A DNA stretch of 64,000 nucleotides from CAWGMT01 sp963823675 (GCA_963823675.1 CAWGMT010000014.1:1-64000); one strand, 5' to 3'. Positions 28,701 to 37,918 are shown, counted from the first letter of the stretch. Program-made: numbers and translations. Notes: generated from the letters alone by a model not told the origin.

Positions 28701-31273
28701 AGGTGTTCCCCAGGTTGATCGCGCCGTTGAGGGTCAGGCCGCCGGTGACGTAGGCATACTCCTGGGTGCCGATGTTCTCTGTCCCGTCCAGCGTGGTTCC
28801 CGTAGCGACCGTCACGCCGCCGGCCAGCGTTCCACCGCCGCTTGGTCAACACCAGCTTCGACCCGCCGGTGCTGGTGATCGTCCCACCGTTAATTGTCCC
28901 GCCGCGCAGGTTCCAGGCGCCGATGGCCGGCGACAGGGTGAAGGTGGCGTTCGCATTGTTCAACGTCCCCGTCAGGTTCACCGTGCTGCCGCTGGCGCTG
29001 AAGCTGCCCAGCGCCGCGGTGGTGAACGATCCGCCCAGGTTGACGGTGGCGCCGTTGGCCGTGATCGTACCGTTGTTGACCCAGTTGCTGCCATCAATGG
29101 TCAGCGTCTGGCCGCTCGCTGAGTTGATGGTTCCGTCGTTGACGACGGAGTCGGCGCTGTAATAGCCGCCGACGGTGCCGCTGCCGCCCTCGACGGTGAT
29201 GCCGCTGCCGATGGTCAGCGTGGCCGCCGTGTTGGGGCCATACGCCTCCAGGTAATTGTTGGTCGACGTGCCGAGCGTCACCGTGCCGTTGCCGGATAGC
29301 GTCTGGGGGCCGTTCTCGAAGTACAGGTCGCCGTAGACGCTTCCCGAGGTGTTCCCCAGGTTGATCGCGCCGTTGAGGGTCAGGCCGCCGGTGACGTAGG
29401 CATACTCCTGGGAGCCGTTGCTCTCTGTCCCGTCCAGCGTGGTTCCCGAAGCGACCGTGACGCCGCCGCCGAGCGTGCCACCGCTGTTGGTCAACGTCAG
29501 GTTCGACCCGCCGGTGCTGGTGATGATCCCACCGTTAATTGTCCCGCCGCGCAGGTTCCAGGCGCCGATGGCCGGCGACAGGGTGAAGGTGGTGTTCGCA
29601 TTGTTCAACGTCCCCGTCAGGTTCACCGTGCTGCCGCTGGCGCTGAAGCTGCCCAGCGCCGCGGTGGTGAACGACCCGCCCAGGTTCACGGTGGCGCCGT
29701 TGGCCGTGATCGTGCCGTTGTTGACCCAGTTGCTGCCCAGAATGGTCAGCGTCTGGCCGCTCGCTGAAGTGATGGTGCCGTCGTTGACGACGGAGTCGGC
29801 GTTGTAATAGCCGCCGACGGTGCCGCTGCCGCCCTCGACGGTAATGCCGCTGCCGATGGTCAGCGTGGCCGCCGTGTTGGGGCCGAAGGCCTCCAGGTAA
29901 TTGTTGGTCGACGTGCCGAGCGTCACCGTACCGTTGCCGGATAGCGTCTGGGGGCCGTTCTCGAAGTACAGGTCGCCGTAGACGCTTCCCGAGGTGTTCC
30001 CCAGGTTGATCGCGCCGTTGAGGGTCAGGCCGCCGGTGACGTAGGCATACTCCTGGGAGCCGTTGCTCTCTGTCCCGTCCAGCGTGGTTCCCGAAGCGAC
30101 CGTGACGCCGCCGCCGAGCGTGCCACCGCTGTTGGTCAACGTCAGGTTCGACCCGCCGGTGCTGGTGATGATCCCACCGTTAATTGTCCCGCCGCGCAGG
30201 TTCCAGGCGCCAATGGCCGGCGACAGGGTGAAGGTGGTGTTCGCATTATTCAACGTCCCCGTCAGGTTCACCGTGCTGCCGCTGGCGCTGAAGCCGCCCA
30301 GCGCCGCGGTGGTGAACGAGCCGCCGAGATTGACCGTAGCGCCGTTGGCCGTGATCGTACCGGCGTTGACCCAGTTGCTGCCATCAATGGTCAGCGTTTG
30401 GCCGCTCGCTGTGGTGATCCTGCCGTCGTTGACGACCGAGTCGGCGCTGTTATAGCCGCCGACGGTGCCGCTGCCGCCCTGGACGGTGATGCCGCTGCCG
30501 ATGGTCAGCGTGGCCACCGTGTTGGGGCCGTAGGCTTCCAGGACGTTGTTGGTCGATGTGCCGAGCGTCACCGTGCCGTTGCCGGACAGCGTCTGGGGGC
30601 CGTTCTCGAAGTACAGGCGTCCGTAGGTGCTGCCGCTAGCCGATCCCAGGTTGATCGCGCCGTTGAGGGTCAAGCCGCCGGTGACGTAGGCGTACGCTTG
30701 CTGGCCGCCGATGTTCTGTGTCCCGTCCAGCGTGGTTCCCGTAGCGACCGTGACGCCGCCGGCCAGCGTGCCAGCGCTGTCGGTCAACACCAGCGTCGAA
30801 CTGCCAGTCAGTGTGGCATCGGCAAGTGTGCCGCCCTCGAGCGACAGGGTTGAGCCGGAGGACACCGCAACGTTTCCCGTGACCGTCAAGGTGCCGCCAG
30901 AAAGGATGAGGTTACTGCTCGAGGTGACGCTCTGGACGGTGTCGGTCCCCGCCGAATGCGTGACCGAATTCCCGCTGCCCAGAGCGGGGATCATCGCGTC
31001 GTCCGTCGCCGTCGGAATGTGGTGATCAGTGGGGTCCGCCTGGTTTACCCAATTGTCGGCAACATCCCAATTCCCCCCAGTTGAGATTGCCCAGACCATG
31101 GTGGCGAACAAGCGTCGCGGCTCCATCTGCTCGAATTGAGGGAGGAGCACGCGCAGCTTTTTAGAGAGTTGGCGGCGTTTGCGTTTCTTGACCTCAGATG
31201 ACAAACCAAGAACCTGGCGTCCGGGGAAGCGCGGGCCCAACATGGTGCCGATCCTGTCGTCTAGAGAGTGCAA
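1..31273 (-). CDS. Giant multidomain secreted repeat protein (LEPR-XLL-like N-terminus), 3' end beyond window, several frame breaks
   Basis: A single coding track of about 10,400 codons starts at 31273 (an alternative ATG lies at 31243) and is still open at the left edge. Residues 50-57 read MEPRRLFA after a Lys/Arg-rich stretch, a variant of the LEPR-XLL motif found at the N-terminus of large planctomycete extracellular proteins. Downstream come five cap-plus-array beta-solenoid blocks separated by Ig-like domains, then CARDB, beta-helix, PKD, FG-GAP and RTX-like segments, all typical of cell-surface or exported adhesin-type proteins. The composition is rich in Gly, Thr, Ser, Asn, with almost no Lys in the repeats. 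Homology continues across frame breaks near 28840, 27552, 27394, 15972, 8170, 7457, 6155, 5213, 4199 and 4010, and ever more often below 3900. This suggests one gene with assembly indels, although real decay of the 3' part is possible. Function is inferred as surface attachment or matrix; no enzyme domain is seen. Confidence 0.8.
1990..3280 (-). other. PKD-like tandem domains, heavily frame-broken
   Basis: Pieces in alternating frames carry SINWGDGHRPP, LNWGDGSVPTTIVLP and IDWGDGSTPTVLP at a spacing of roughly 280-300 bp. Segments of the form SGTFTD, SGTIES and RGQFAD accompany them. Together they indicate at least three PKD-like modules, but the reading frame changes several times, so the translation is unreliable here. 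Confidence 0.6.
3280..4450 (-). other. FG-GAP (integrin-like) repeats of the giant protein
   Basis: Repeated units such as GDGFGESVASNYGNVAIGAP, GDEFGASLAVVGNELVVG, DAFGTALGFDDGALIVGA and TGFGTAVASVGLNVLVGS each precede a YLFD segment. These match FG-GAP repeats, which form beta-propellers with Ca2+ sites. Frame breaks occur near 4199, 4010 and 3897. Confidence 0.78.
4480..4760 (-). other. PKD domain of the giant protein
   Basis: PPTAVIGFSS followed by LTYTWSFGDGGTATGPEP and THTYRVAGSDTLTLTVND is a clear PKD fold signature (W.FGDG, H.Y, L.V.D). PKD domains are common in extracellular planctomycete proteins. Confidence 0.85.
5130..6790 (-). other. CSLREA-like entry followed by polymorphic right-handed beta-helix repeats
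   Basis: The segment YTVSSTADSGAGSLREAI matches the entry motif seen before beta-helix domains. It is followed by repeats of the type GNxIGTDxTGTxALxN and VTIGGxxxGAGNVISxN. Such repeats fold as parallel beta-helices of polymorphic outer-membrane or extracellular type. Frame breaks occur near 6155 and 5213. Confidence 0.75.
6790..8020 (-). other. Three CARDB-like domains of the giant protein
   Basis: Three modules start with DLRVTNLSINPANP, DLQVSGLTVVTANP and DLVVAPSSLTVTPSSP, followed by S.SVTVNWDDFNAGN or similar. Each ends in a VxVTTDxxxxIxEY segment. This is the pattern of CARDB (cell adhesion related domain in bacteria). Frame breaks near 8170 and 7457 interrupt them. Confidence 0.75.
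8190..12150 (-). repeat. Array E: higher-order 1149-bp (383-aa) repeat, just over three copies
   Basis: Equivalent points at 8711, 9860, 11009 and 12158, and a second series at 9353, 10502 and 11651, are exactly 1149 bp apart. Each long unit holds two related sub-units of 642 and 507 bp, both with TLGDSSTIGYLNFSGSQTL and the Tyr-rich ATYRNPYYGYVYYNGLF. Long stretches are identical between copies, pointing to recent duplication or gene conversion. Confidence 0.9.
12800..13750 (-). other. Three consecutive Ig-like domains between arrays D and E
   Basis: Three modules each contain SATVxS..G.VN.GTETFTIL followed by GTPGGVYTIQAVFSG or a close variant. They resemble bacterial Ig-like domains but are a different subfamily from the paired spacers upstream. 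They precede the WTGASAAEGGNDNWS cap at about 12700-12770. Confidence 0.75.
14030..16410 (-). repeat. Array D: about six tandem 435-bp (145-aa) repeats with a vicinal Cys pair
   Basis: Equivalent points recur at 14744, 15179, 15614 and 16050, spaced 435, 435 and 436 bp. The extra base sits near 15972, where one copy has an additional G and the frame breaks. Units contain IPEGETLTDDGTLSF, GSACCSAAEIVVAG, TFTGISESGTIVVNSGG and DLDLIGTDTANLNYLF. The CC pair is kept in every copy seen. Confidence 0.9.
16700..17280 (-). other. Pair of bacterial Ig-like domains, third spacer
   Basis: This is the third copy of the two-module Ig-like spacer (SSENPSNYGDTVTF, then SSDNPSSFGVPVTF), located between arrays C and D. 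It is followed by a divergent cap, WNTTTAPTGGDWDTPGNW. Confidence 0.78.
17900..20950 (-). repeat. Array C: about five tandem repeats of about 624 bp (208 aa)
   Basis: Equivalent points fall at 18083, 18638, 19262, 19940 and 20564, with spacings of 555, 624, 678 and 624 bp, so whole sub-modules have been gained or lost between copies. Unit landmarks are SSNLYGYLNFMGSQTLSG, FGQDSPNTLLVGQADTTL, GAVGYNPSLGLGTSNAAVV and GWLDSGVNYADASSAF. Confidence 0.85.
21280..21880 (-). other. Pair of bacterial Ig-like domains, second spacer
   Basis: This is the same two-module arrangement as at 26120-26720, preceded by the conserved FASETGNFSAE/STNPTALDL segment and followed by the WTGASAAHGGNDDWS cap. It separates arrays B and C. 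Confidence 0.78.
22690..25740 (-). repeat. Array B: about six tandem 492-bp (164-aa) repeats
   Basis: Equivalent points occur exactly 492 bp apart at 23102, 23594, 24086, 24578, 25070 and 25562. The unit includes GIIQVTAGTGGTRSI, FLNEGQVTV, GPGYVYNGTL and TTIWVQGDGYLGG, with Asn/Gly/Thr turns typical of beta solenoids. Copies differ by a few substitutions that are shuffled between units, for example the NGTTT versus DGTTT choice. That shuffling fits recombination between copies. Confidence 0.88.
26120..26720 (-). other. Pair of bacterial Ig-like (Big_3-type) domains, first spacer
   Basis: Two consecutive about 95-aa modules each contain SSENPSNYGD or SSEDPSNYGD, then VTFYEGSTAVDT or VEFFDGSTLLDT, then YSGDPNFSGS or YLGDTNYNPS. 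This is the pattern of bacterial Ig-like domain repeats. The same pair recurs near 21300-21880 and 16700-17280, so it is the standard spacer between solenoid blocks. Confidence 0.8.
27180..30830 (-). repeat. Array A: about six tandem 645-bp (215-aa) beta-solenoid repeats
   Basis: Equivalent points recur at about 27481, 28127, 28766, 29418, 30063 and 30711, a spacing of 639-652 bp. Where it departs from 645, frame breaks lie nearby. Each unit contains GGVTVASGTTLDGTE, a Tyr-containing YAYVTGGLTLNGAIN strand, and a Gly/Ser/Thr-rich NNGTITANGATVNLGG strand. This is typical of autotransporter-like right-handed beta solenoids. Neighbouring copies are nearly identical at DNA level. Confidence 0.85.
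31103..31126 (-). other. LEPR-XLL-like N-terminal motif (MEPRRLFA) of the giant protein
   Basis: The motif follows a basic stretch (KKRKRRQLSKK) and precedes the first Trp-rich cap (WAISTGGNWD). LEPR-XLL motifs mark large extracellular planctomycete proteins. Their exact role is not settled; an export or sorting role is inferred from position. Confidence 0.65.
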
Positions 31274-32097
31274 TGATTAGTGTCAAACGATCCTGACGTG
31301 TCGCAGGAAAACGAGCGACGGTCTTCCATAACTAATACGAGAGCTATTGACGCGAACACTGCCGAGCTGGGATTGGCTTATCCATTCCGGAAAAGCCTGC
31401 ATTCCCCCCGATCGATTGTTGGCCCGCGCTTCCGTGACTGCGACGGGCGCCCGCCTGCCGGCTTTCCATTCCGCTCCGACAGCGCCTCGCGGCCACGTGT
31501 CATGGGAGAGCGATTCGGGGCATCGATGCCTCGGCCTCGGTCATAGACGATGACGGCGCGGCCGTCGGCCGCAACCGAAAACGAATTCCAGATCTCGGGT
31601 TCCTGTCTTGGTATAGCGAGAGAACGGCAAGAGTTCAACGGATTCGTTTCACAAACATCAAAAAAGTCCTGAAGGGCATCTGGTCGAAAAAGCGAAAAAC
31701 TGCTCTACGCAATAGCTCATCCCCGAGCCACGCGGCTCATAAGATCGTACTCGTCCCGGCTGGCGGATCTGACTCGACCAGCGGAAAATTCTTTTTCCGG
31801 CCTCGGCCGGGTTCCCTCGCTTGCGCCCGGGTTCGTGTGGGTCTGGGCCTTACCTGACCCGGTTTCGGTGTGACAGTCACCTTTGCCCGCCCCGAAGGGG
31901 AAACACATATCAGCCCAGGGACACGCCCTGGGGAAGGAGCGGAAATCGAACGAAACTCGAGCCCTGCAAGGGCGGCACAAAAGCTTTGCACGGCGCCAGT
32001 CCGCGCGTGCTCGCGCGACATACTCGTGGACGTGACCAGCGGACCAAGGTTATCATTGACTGACAACGTACTCACACCGCCTTCATTCGAGGTCTCG
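31274..32097. other. Intergenic region between the divergent giant gene and the ECF sigma gene
   Basis: About 820 bp contain no ORF I can support on either strand. It must hold the promoters of both divergent genes, but I cannot assign -35/-10 boxes with confidence. Confidence 0.5.
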
Positions 32098-32695
32098 ATG
32101 GAGCTCGGTTCGATCGATCCCACGAGTGCCACCCTGCTGGGCCAGGTCGGTCTGAGCCCTAGCGACGAGGCGGCCTGGGCGCGGTTCGTCGGGCTGTACG
32201 GCTCCAGGATCCAGGGCTGGTGCCGGCGCTGGGGTTTGCAGGAGGCCGACTCGGAAGACGTGACGCAGGACGTGTTGCTCCGGTTGGCGCAGAAGCTGGG
32301 AACGTTCCATTATGACCCAACGCGCAGTTTCCGGGGCTGGCTCAAGACGGTGACTCTAAACGCCCTGGCCGACTTCCTGGCCGATCGGAAGCGGCAATGT
32401 CGCGGCAGCGGCGACGATCGGGTGTTCAAGCAGCTCCAGAGCATCCAGGCGCGCGACGACCTGATCGAGCACCTCAAGGAGCAGTTTGACGCCGAGATCG
32501 TGGCGGTGGCCTGCGCGCGCGCCCGCGCGGGTCGAGCCCCAGACGTGGGAAGCCTTTCGGCTGACAGCCTACGAGGGCTGTTCCGGAGACGAGGTGGCGG
32601 CGCGGCTGGGGATGACCAGGTCGACCGTCTTCAAGGCCAAGAGCCGCGTCCTGGAATTCCTCCGCGAGGAGATCAAGCAGCTCGACGAGCCCTGA
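32098..32695 (+). CDS. ECF-family RNA polymerase sigma factor, one frame break
   Basis: The protein of about 198 aa starts at the ATG at 32098; the upstream in-frame extension has no family similarity. Region 2 is clear: WARFVGLYGSRIQGWCRRWG, then DSEDVTQDVLLRLAQKLGTF and FRGWLKTVTLNALADFLADR. After a frame break in a GC-only run near 32515-32530, region 4 continues in another frame as TWEAFRLTAYEGCSGDEVAA and GMTRSTVFKAKSRVLEFL. The two halves join without loss, so an assembly indel is likely. Its length and layout match planctomycete ECF sigma factors. No anti-sigma gene follows; the next gene is a Ser/Thr kinase, and the giant surface protein is divergent, so control of either is possible but unproven. 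Confidence 0.85.
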
Positions 32696-32910
32696 AGGGC
32701 GCGCAAGACAATAAACTACGGAATCTCTAGGCTTATCCTTCCCGCTGCAAACCAGCCATAAACAGAAGGAAACGAAGTGTGAGAACCGAGGCTAGAGCGG
32801 CGGCCAGACGCCGAAGTGTCCGAACTCTCGATCAAGAGGAACACATTCCACAGCGACGGGTGCGATCCCAAAAAAGGGTGACCGAGAAAGGGGAACTAAG
32901 ACAGAACTCC

Positions 32911-32997
32911 ACCACGAATGACACGAATCTAACGAATACAGTCGGGCGATACCCACGAGTCCGCGCTCCCATTCGAAAGATTCGTGTTATTCGTGGT
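32911..32997. repeat. Inverted repeat with 20-bp arms of the ACCACGAATGACACGAATCT type
   Basis: Arms at 32911-32930 and 32978-32997 are reverse complements with one mismatch. It looks like a dispersed REP-type intergenic element. Confidence 0.7.
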
Positions 32998-33116
32998 CCA
33001 GACGCATTCACTTGCTACTCTCACACGGCGACTCGAATGACGAGATTCACCGCCGCAATTCAAGACGCGAACTTCGGTAAGGCGCCGCGCGAGAATAAGT
33101 TTGACGAATTCACCAT

Positions 33117-33175
33117 TGTGGTGCGGGCGTCCCGCCTGCATTCCCTGAACCGGCAGGCGGGACGCCTGCACCACA
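33117..33175. repeat. Hairpin repeat with 23-bp arms and short loop
   Basis: The left arm reads TGTGGTGCGGGCGTCCC plus CGCCTGC. The right arm, before about 33176, is its reverse complement apart from one mismatch, with a loop of about 12 nt. This is REP-like. Confidence 0.7.
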
Positions 33176-33303
33176 CTTGGCAAAGTTATTTCCTCGCGGT
33201 CCCCAACGTGACATTGCCGCAACCAACAGATCGGGGGACAGAGCCCCCTCCTACAGCGGCGCAGCAGCACGTGCTCTTGTAGGAGCCGGGTCCGTCCGGC
33301 GAT

Positions 33304-33325
33304 CGCAAGATGCGCGCATCTTGCG
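33304..33325. repeat. Perfect 22-bp palindrome upstream of the kinase gene
   Basis: CGCAAGATGCG is followed directly by CGCATCTTGCG, two 11-bp half sites with no spacer. It could be an operator-like site or a REP fragment, about 120 bp before the kinase start. Confidence 0.6.
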
Positions 33326-33446
33326 GACAAGTTCAGCGGATAAAACCTAAGTCATTGTTTTGCGCCCCGAACGGCTCGGTGCCGCCGGCGGATCGCCGGC
33401 CCACGGCGGCGCCGCGGGACTGGATTGGATTGGATGGGGAGAGACC

Positions 33447-36303
33447 ATGAATCGACTCGGTGACGCCCCTACCGACATGCTTTTCGGCCTGATCGCCCTC
33501 AACGACGACCTGGTTGCGCCGGCGGTCATTCCCGCCGCGCTGCGGGCCCAGGTCCGCGAACCGGGCCGGAAGCTGGGCGAGCTACTCGTGAATCAAGGCG
33601 CCCTGACGCCCGCGCAGGCGCGACCTGGTCGAGACGCTATCGGGCGAGTACATCAACCGGCATGGCGGCGACGCCGGTAAGGCCCTGGCCGCTCTGATTG
33701 CGACCCCCTCGGCCCGTGAGCGGCTGGATTCGCTCGGCGACCTCGAGCTGACCGCCAGCCTCACGCCCGCCCCCTCATTCGGACCGACCGCTCTGTACAA
33801 GCCCCATGCGCGACGGGACGATCCCGAACGCACTCTGCCCCCGCCCGCGAAAGCCGGGGCCGATGCAAAATTGCACATCGCCGGTTACCAGATCCTGGAG
33901 GTGCTGGGCATTGGCGGGATGGGGATTGTCTACAAGGCGCGGCACGAGCGGCTCGACCGATTTGTCGCTCTCAAGATGATCCGCGCCGGGTCGAGCGCGC
34001 GGCCCGAGGATGTCGCCCGGTTCGAGAGCGAGGCGAAAGCGGTCGCCGCGATCGAGCACTCCAACATCGTCAAGATCTTCGAGATCGGCGAGCACGACGG
34101 CCTGCCGTATTTCTCGCTCGAGTACCTCTCCGGCGGCAGCCTCGCGACCAAGATCGGCGGCAAGCCCCAGCCGGTCGATGAGGCCGCCCGGATCGTCGAG
34201 GTCCTTGCCCGGGCAATGTACGTGGCGCACGAGAACAAGGTGATCCACCGCGACCTGAAACCGGGCAATGTCCTCTTCGCCGCCGATGGCACGCTCAAGA
34301 TCAGCGACTTCGGACTGGTGAAGCGACTGGAGAGCGATTCGGGACAGACGCGCAGCGGCTCGATCCTGGGCACGCCGAGTTACATGGCTCCCGAACAGGC
34401 GCGGGGCGAGAACCAGGCGGTTGGGCCCGCCGCCGACCAGTATGCCTTGGGCGCGATCCTTTACGAGCTTTTGACCGGCCGCCCGCCCTTCCAGGGAACG
34501 TCGGCCCTCGATACGCTCGACATGGTCCGGACCAGGGAGCCGGTGCCCCCGTCGCAGCTCCAGCCCAAGACGCCCCGCGACCTGGAGACGATCTGTCTCA
34601 AGTGCCTGGAAAAAGAGGTCCCACGCCGTTATCCCGACGTCCTTGCCCTGGCTGAAGACCTGCGCAGGTTCCGGGCGGGAGAGACCATCCTGGCGCGTCC
34701 GGTTTCCGACGCCGAGCGGCTTTGGCGGTGGTGCCTCCGCAACCCCAGGGTCGCCTCCTTGACCGCCGCGGTCGTGCTGCTCCTGGCGGTCGTGGCGGCC
34801 GGCACGGCGATAGCGGCCGTGACCGTCAGCCGACAGCTCCAGGCGCGCGATAAGGCCCGCGCAGAGGCCGTCGCCGCCGCGTGGGCGGCCAACGAACAGA
34901 ACCGGGGTGCCGTGGATTCCCAGGTCGACCTGATCGGGTTGATAGACCGTCAACTGCGGTTCGTGCCCGCGATCCAGGACGTGCGCGAGCAGATCCTTGA
35001 CAAGGCGAGCGAAAGACTCGAAGCCGCGGCCCAGGCAATGACCGACCTGCGCCGCGTTGTGAAATGGGCCCCCGAAGACGAGGAACGCAACTGGAGGTCG
35101 CTGGCCAGGGCCCGCAGTACGAGGGGCAGACTGCTCCTGTCGCGCAACCAAGTCCCTGACGCGATGGCGCAATTCCGGCAAGCGGAGGAGATGATCGCGA
35201 GGCTCGCTACGGCCGATCCCGAGAACCTGGATCTGCGGGTCAATTGGAGCCGGATCCAGCGCCAGCTCGGAGACGTCTCGATGAATCGACTGGGCGACAC
35301 CGAGGGTGCCCAGCGGTACCTTCGCAGGGCGATCGAGATCAGCCGGGCGTGCCTGGCGAAGAAGCCCGACCTCGACGTTGCCAAGAGTGAGCTGGCCAAT
35401 TCGCTGGGCTTCCTCGCGGGCTCGGAATTGATGCTCGGTCATCTCGAAACGGCCCGCGAGCTGTACCGAGAAGAAATCGCCGTCCGCGAGTCATTCTCGC
35501 CAGCCGAGGCGAAAAAATTGGAGAGTCGCCGCGAGCTCGCAAGCCACTACGCGCAGCTCGCGGAACTGAACGTGCGGATGGGCGACCTGGTCGAAGGCCA
35601 GCGCCTCTACGACAAGAGCTTTGCGCTGCGCCAGCAGGTTGCGGCGGAAAAGCCCGATTTCTGGCCGGCCCAGAACGACCTCGCCGTGTCGTACAACCAG
35701 CAAGGGTCCATGCGGTTTCCGCAGGGCCGCGACGCGGCCTCCGCGCGAAAGTTCCACCAGAAGGCCCTTCTGGTGCTCGAGAAACGGGCCAAGGCCGAAC
35801 CGACGGACCTTGAAAACAAGCACGAGCTCGCCAAGACGCTCTATTACGAAGCGACTTGCGCCCTGCACTCGGGCGACAAAGACGGGGCCGCCGCGGGCTT
35901 TCGCCGATCTTTGGAGATCTGCAAAGAGCTGACGACCGATCCCAAGGCCAAGATGTGGAAGACCGATCTGATGCTCGCCTTCGCTCGTTGCGGTGACCAT
36001 GCCCAGGCCGCAAGGATCGCCGCGGAGCTGGTGGCGACACCTCCCAAGGATGAACACCTTTATGTCGAGAGCGCATGCGGCTATGCGCTCGCCGCCGGCG
36101 CCGCCGGCGCCGCCGGCGGGAACGCCGTCCTGGTCCAGCGCTACACGACCGAGGCCATCAATTGCTTACGCAAGGCCAAGGAAAGGGGCTGGGCCGACGT
36201 CGCGAGCCTCGAGAAGGAGACCGACCTCGAGCCGATCCGCAACGACCCGGCATTCCAAGACCTGCTGGGCGAGTTCCGCCGGCCGGGAGAAAAACGGCCG
36301 TGA
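33447..36303 (+). CDS. Transmembrane Ser/Thr protein kinase with C-terminal TPR-like region
   Basis: About 952 codons from the ATG at 33447 (MNRLGDAPTDML), with one frame break near 33620 that restores the conserved ARDLVETLSGEYI segment if a base is added. Residues about 145-410 are a Hanks-type kinase: G-loop LGIGGMGIVYKA, the VALKMI lysine, catalytic loop HRDLKPGN, ISDFGL and GTPSYMAPEQARG. One membrane segment follows at about residues 433-460 (LTAAVVLLLAVVAAGTAIAA). The C-terminal 450 residues are helical TPR-like repeats (AQFRQAEEM, RYLRRAIEIS, ARELYREEIA). The kinase thus lies on the cytoplasmic side and the repeats probably outside the membrane. Both this layout and the N-terminal extension are common in Planctomycetota. 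It follows the ECF sigma gene in the same direction but 750 bp away. Confidence 0.9.
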
Positions 36304-36701
36304 ACGGGGGGCCTCATCGTGGCAGAAGCCTGCGCTGCGTCCTTTTTCCCCCTTGCGCGGAGGGGGCAGGGGTGGGGTGATGAAAGGTGGCCGATGAGGG
36401 ACTACTGCATTCCTCTCGCATTCGTTGCGCAGCCTCAGCGAGCGCCGGTTTTCTCTCCCCCCCTTGCTAATAAGGGGGGGCAGGGGGGGTGGCCGTGGCA
36501 CAACCAATTGCACGGCGTTCAACGGGCCTTCTTCCGCCGGCCTGGTCGCGGCTGCTCGAAGCGGTCTGCAAATCCGACCAATCGCCTGGAAAACGAGGGG
36601 GAGAAACCGGCTTTGAGATCGTTGCAAATCCTGGTTTTCATCACGCCAGGGCAGGGGTGGGGTGTTGAAAAGTCGGCCTTGAAGAGGGCCCGAGTGACTA
36701 C
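36304..36701. other. Intergenic region with G/C-run repeats
   Basis: No gene is seen. It holds three related pieces: CCCCCTTGCGCGGAGGGGGC at about 36348, CCCCCCCTTGCTAATAAGG at about 36460, and GGGCAGGGGTGGGGTG twice. The first two can form short hairpins and may end transcription of the kinase gene. Confidence 0.5.
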
Positions 36702-37701
36702 TCAGTCCGGGTTCTGAAGCCGTCGCAGCGTCTGTTCCAGTTCGCGGACACGCGCGTCGGCCGCGGAGCGGGCCTGCGCCTCGGCATTCGCTCGATCCAT
36801 TGCGGCTTGCACCTGCTTCTTGGCCGCCGCCGCCTGATTCCTGGCCGCTGCCGCCTGCTTCCTGGCCGCCGCCGCCTGCGCCTGCGCTTCCGCCGCGTGC
36901 TCCTTCGCGGCCAGCAGCGCCGCCTCGGCCGCCTCCAGCGACTGGGTGATCGCCGTGTAGTCGCCGATCTCCGTCTCCGTCTCCGGGTCCACGAGCGCCA
37001 ATCGGTCTCCGCCGGTCTGGCCGTTGACCTTCACTGCCAGCCACAAGCCCACGGCGTCGAGCCAGACCCGGCCGTCCTCGAGCGCGACTGGCTGATAAGC
37101 TCCCGATTCCAGGCGATAGGCCAGCAATTTCAGCCTCCGCCGCTTCCCCTTGCCCTCCTCGGCCACGGCAATCACGTAGTGCGGCACGCCCGCCTGCGCG
37201 TACTGCGTGACTTTCTTGCTCAGGTCGTTGGTCCGCGTCCTGGGCGAGGTCACCTCGATGATGAGTACCGGCCGCACCCCCTCAAGAGCCACGTAAAACG
37301 ACTCCCAGTCCTTTTGCCGCCGCACCCCCAGGATCACCGCGATGTCCGGACTGTGGTGCCTGAGCTTCGGGTCGTCCCAGTAGATCCCGGTATCCGAAAG
37401 CACGACGGCCCTGGGATTCTCGGACAATCTTGCTTCCAGCACGTCCGCGAGGTACTTGCAGTCGAACATTGTGCGGCTTGCTCAGCACGTGGGCGTCTCC
37501 ATACTGGGGGTGCAGCACATCCTCCAGGGTCAAGGGAACCCTCTCCCACTCCACTCGTCCGTCGGCAAGGGTTTTCTCGACGTCTCGCCAGCCGTAATCG
37601 AACGAGGCGGCTCCGGGCAGCGCCTTGACGTTGTTCCTGGTCTTGGTCTTGCGATCGGATGACCGTGACGTTTTCTTGGGACGCTTGGAAACGGTGCTCA
37701 T
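36702..37701 (-). CDS. Uma2 family (DUF820) putative restriction-like endonuclease with coiled-coil tail
   Basis: About 333 codons from the ATG at 37701, with a frame break near 37475. The N-terminal part (VPLTLEDVLHPQYGDAHVLS) and the continuation (YLADVLEARLSENPRAVVLS, then SPDIAVILGVRRQKD and VRPVLIIEVTSPRTRTND) match the Uma2/DUF820 fold with PD-(D/E)XK-like acidic residues (PDIAV, IEVTS). From about residue 240 an Ala-rich heptad region (AAEAALLAAKEHAAEAQ, repeated AAARKQA) forms a coiled coil ending in VRELEQTLRRLQNPD. The family is greatly expanded in Planctomycetota and cyanobacteria. Biological role is unknown; nuclease activity is inferred from the fold. Confidence 0.85.
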
Positions 37702-37918
37702 GACAGATCCTCAATCCCAGCGCAGCATGGGCCCGACCAGAGCGGATCGACCTTTCGTTTTCCACATCGCGAATTATACCAGCCTGCGGGGCCCGAGCGA
37801 AGGCGACCTCAAGTCCTTGGTTCTTGAGCCTTTGATCCTTGGCTCAGGAACTGGCTGAGCATAACGTCCTGCAGTCTTTCGCGGAGCGAACGGCGACACT
37901 TAAAGATCGTCGGCTCCG

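Larger units (their letters stand above)
32696..33446. other. Intergenic region with dispersed inverted repeats
   Basis: No gene is supported here. It contains three inverted repeats, listed separately. Open frames across it follow the repeats and have no coding character. Confidence 0.6.

Noticed and set aside
33775..35442. 555-aa minus-strand ORF
   Set aside because: It is antisense to the intact kinase gene with all catalytic motifs; high-GC third-position bias opens long opposite frames.
36166..37044. Minus-strand ORF of 292 aa spanning the kinase 3' end and spacer
   Set aside because: It runs through G/C-run repeats and antisense kinase and Uma2 sequence; no coding character.
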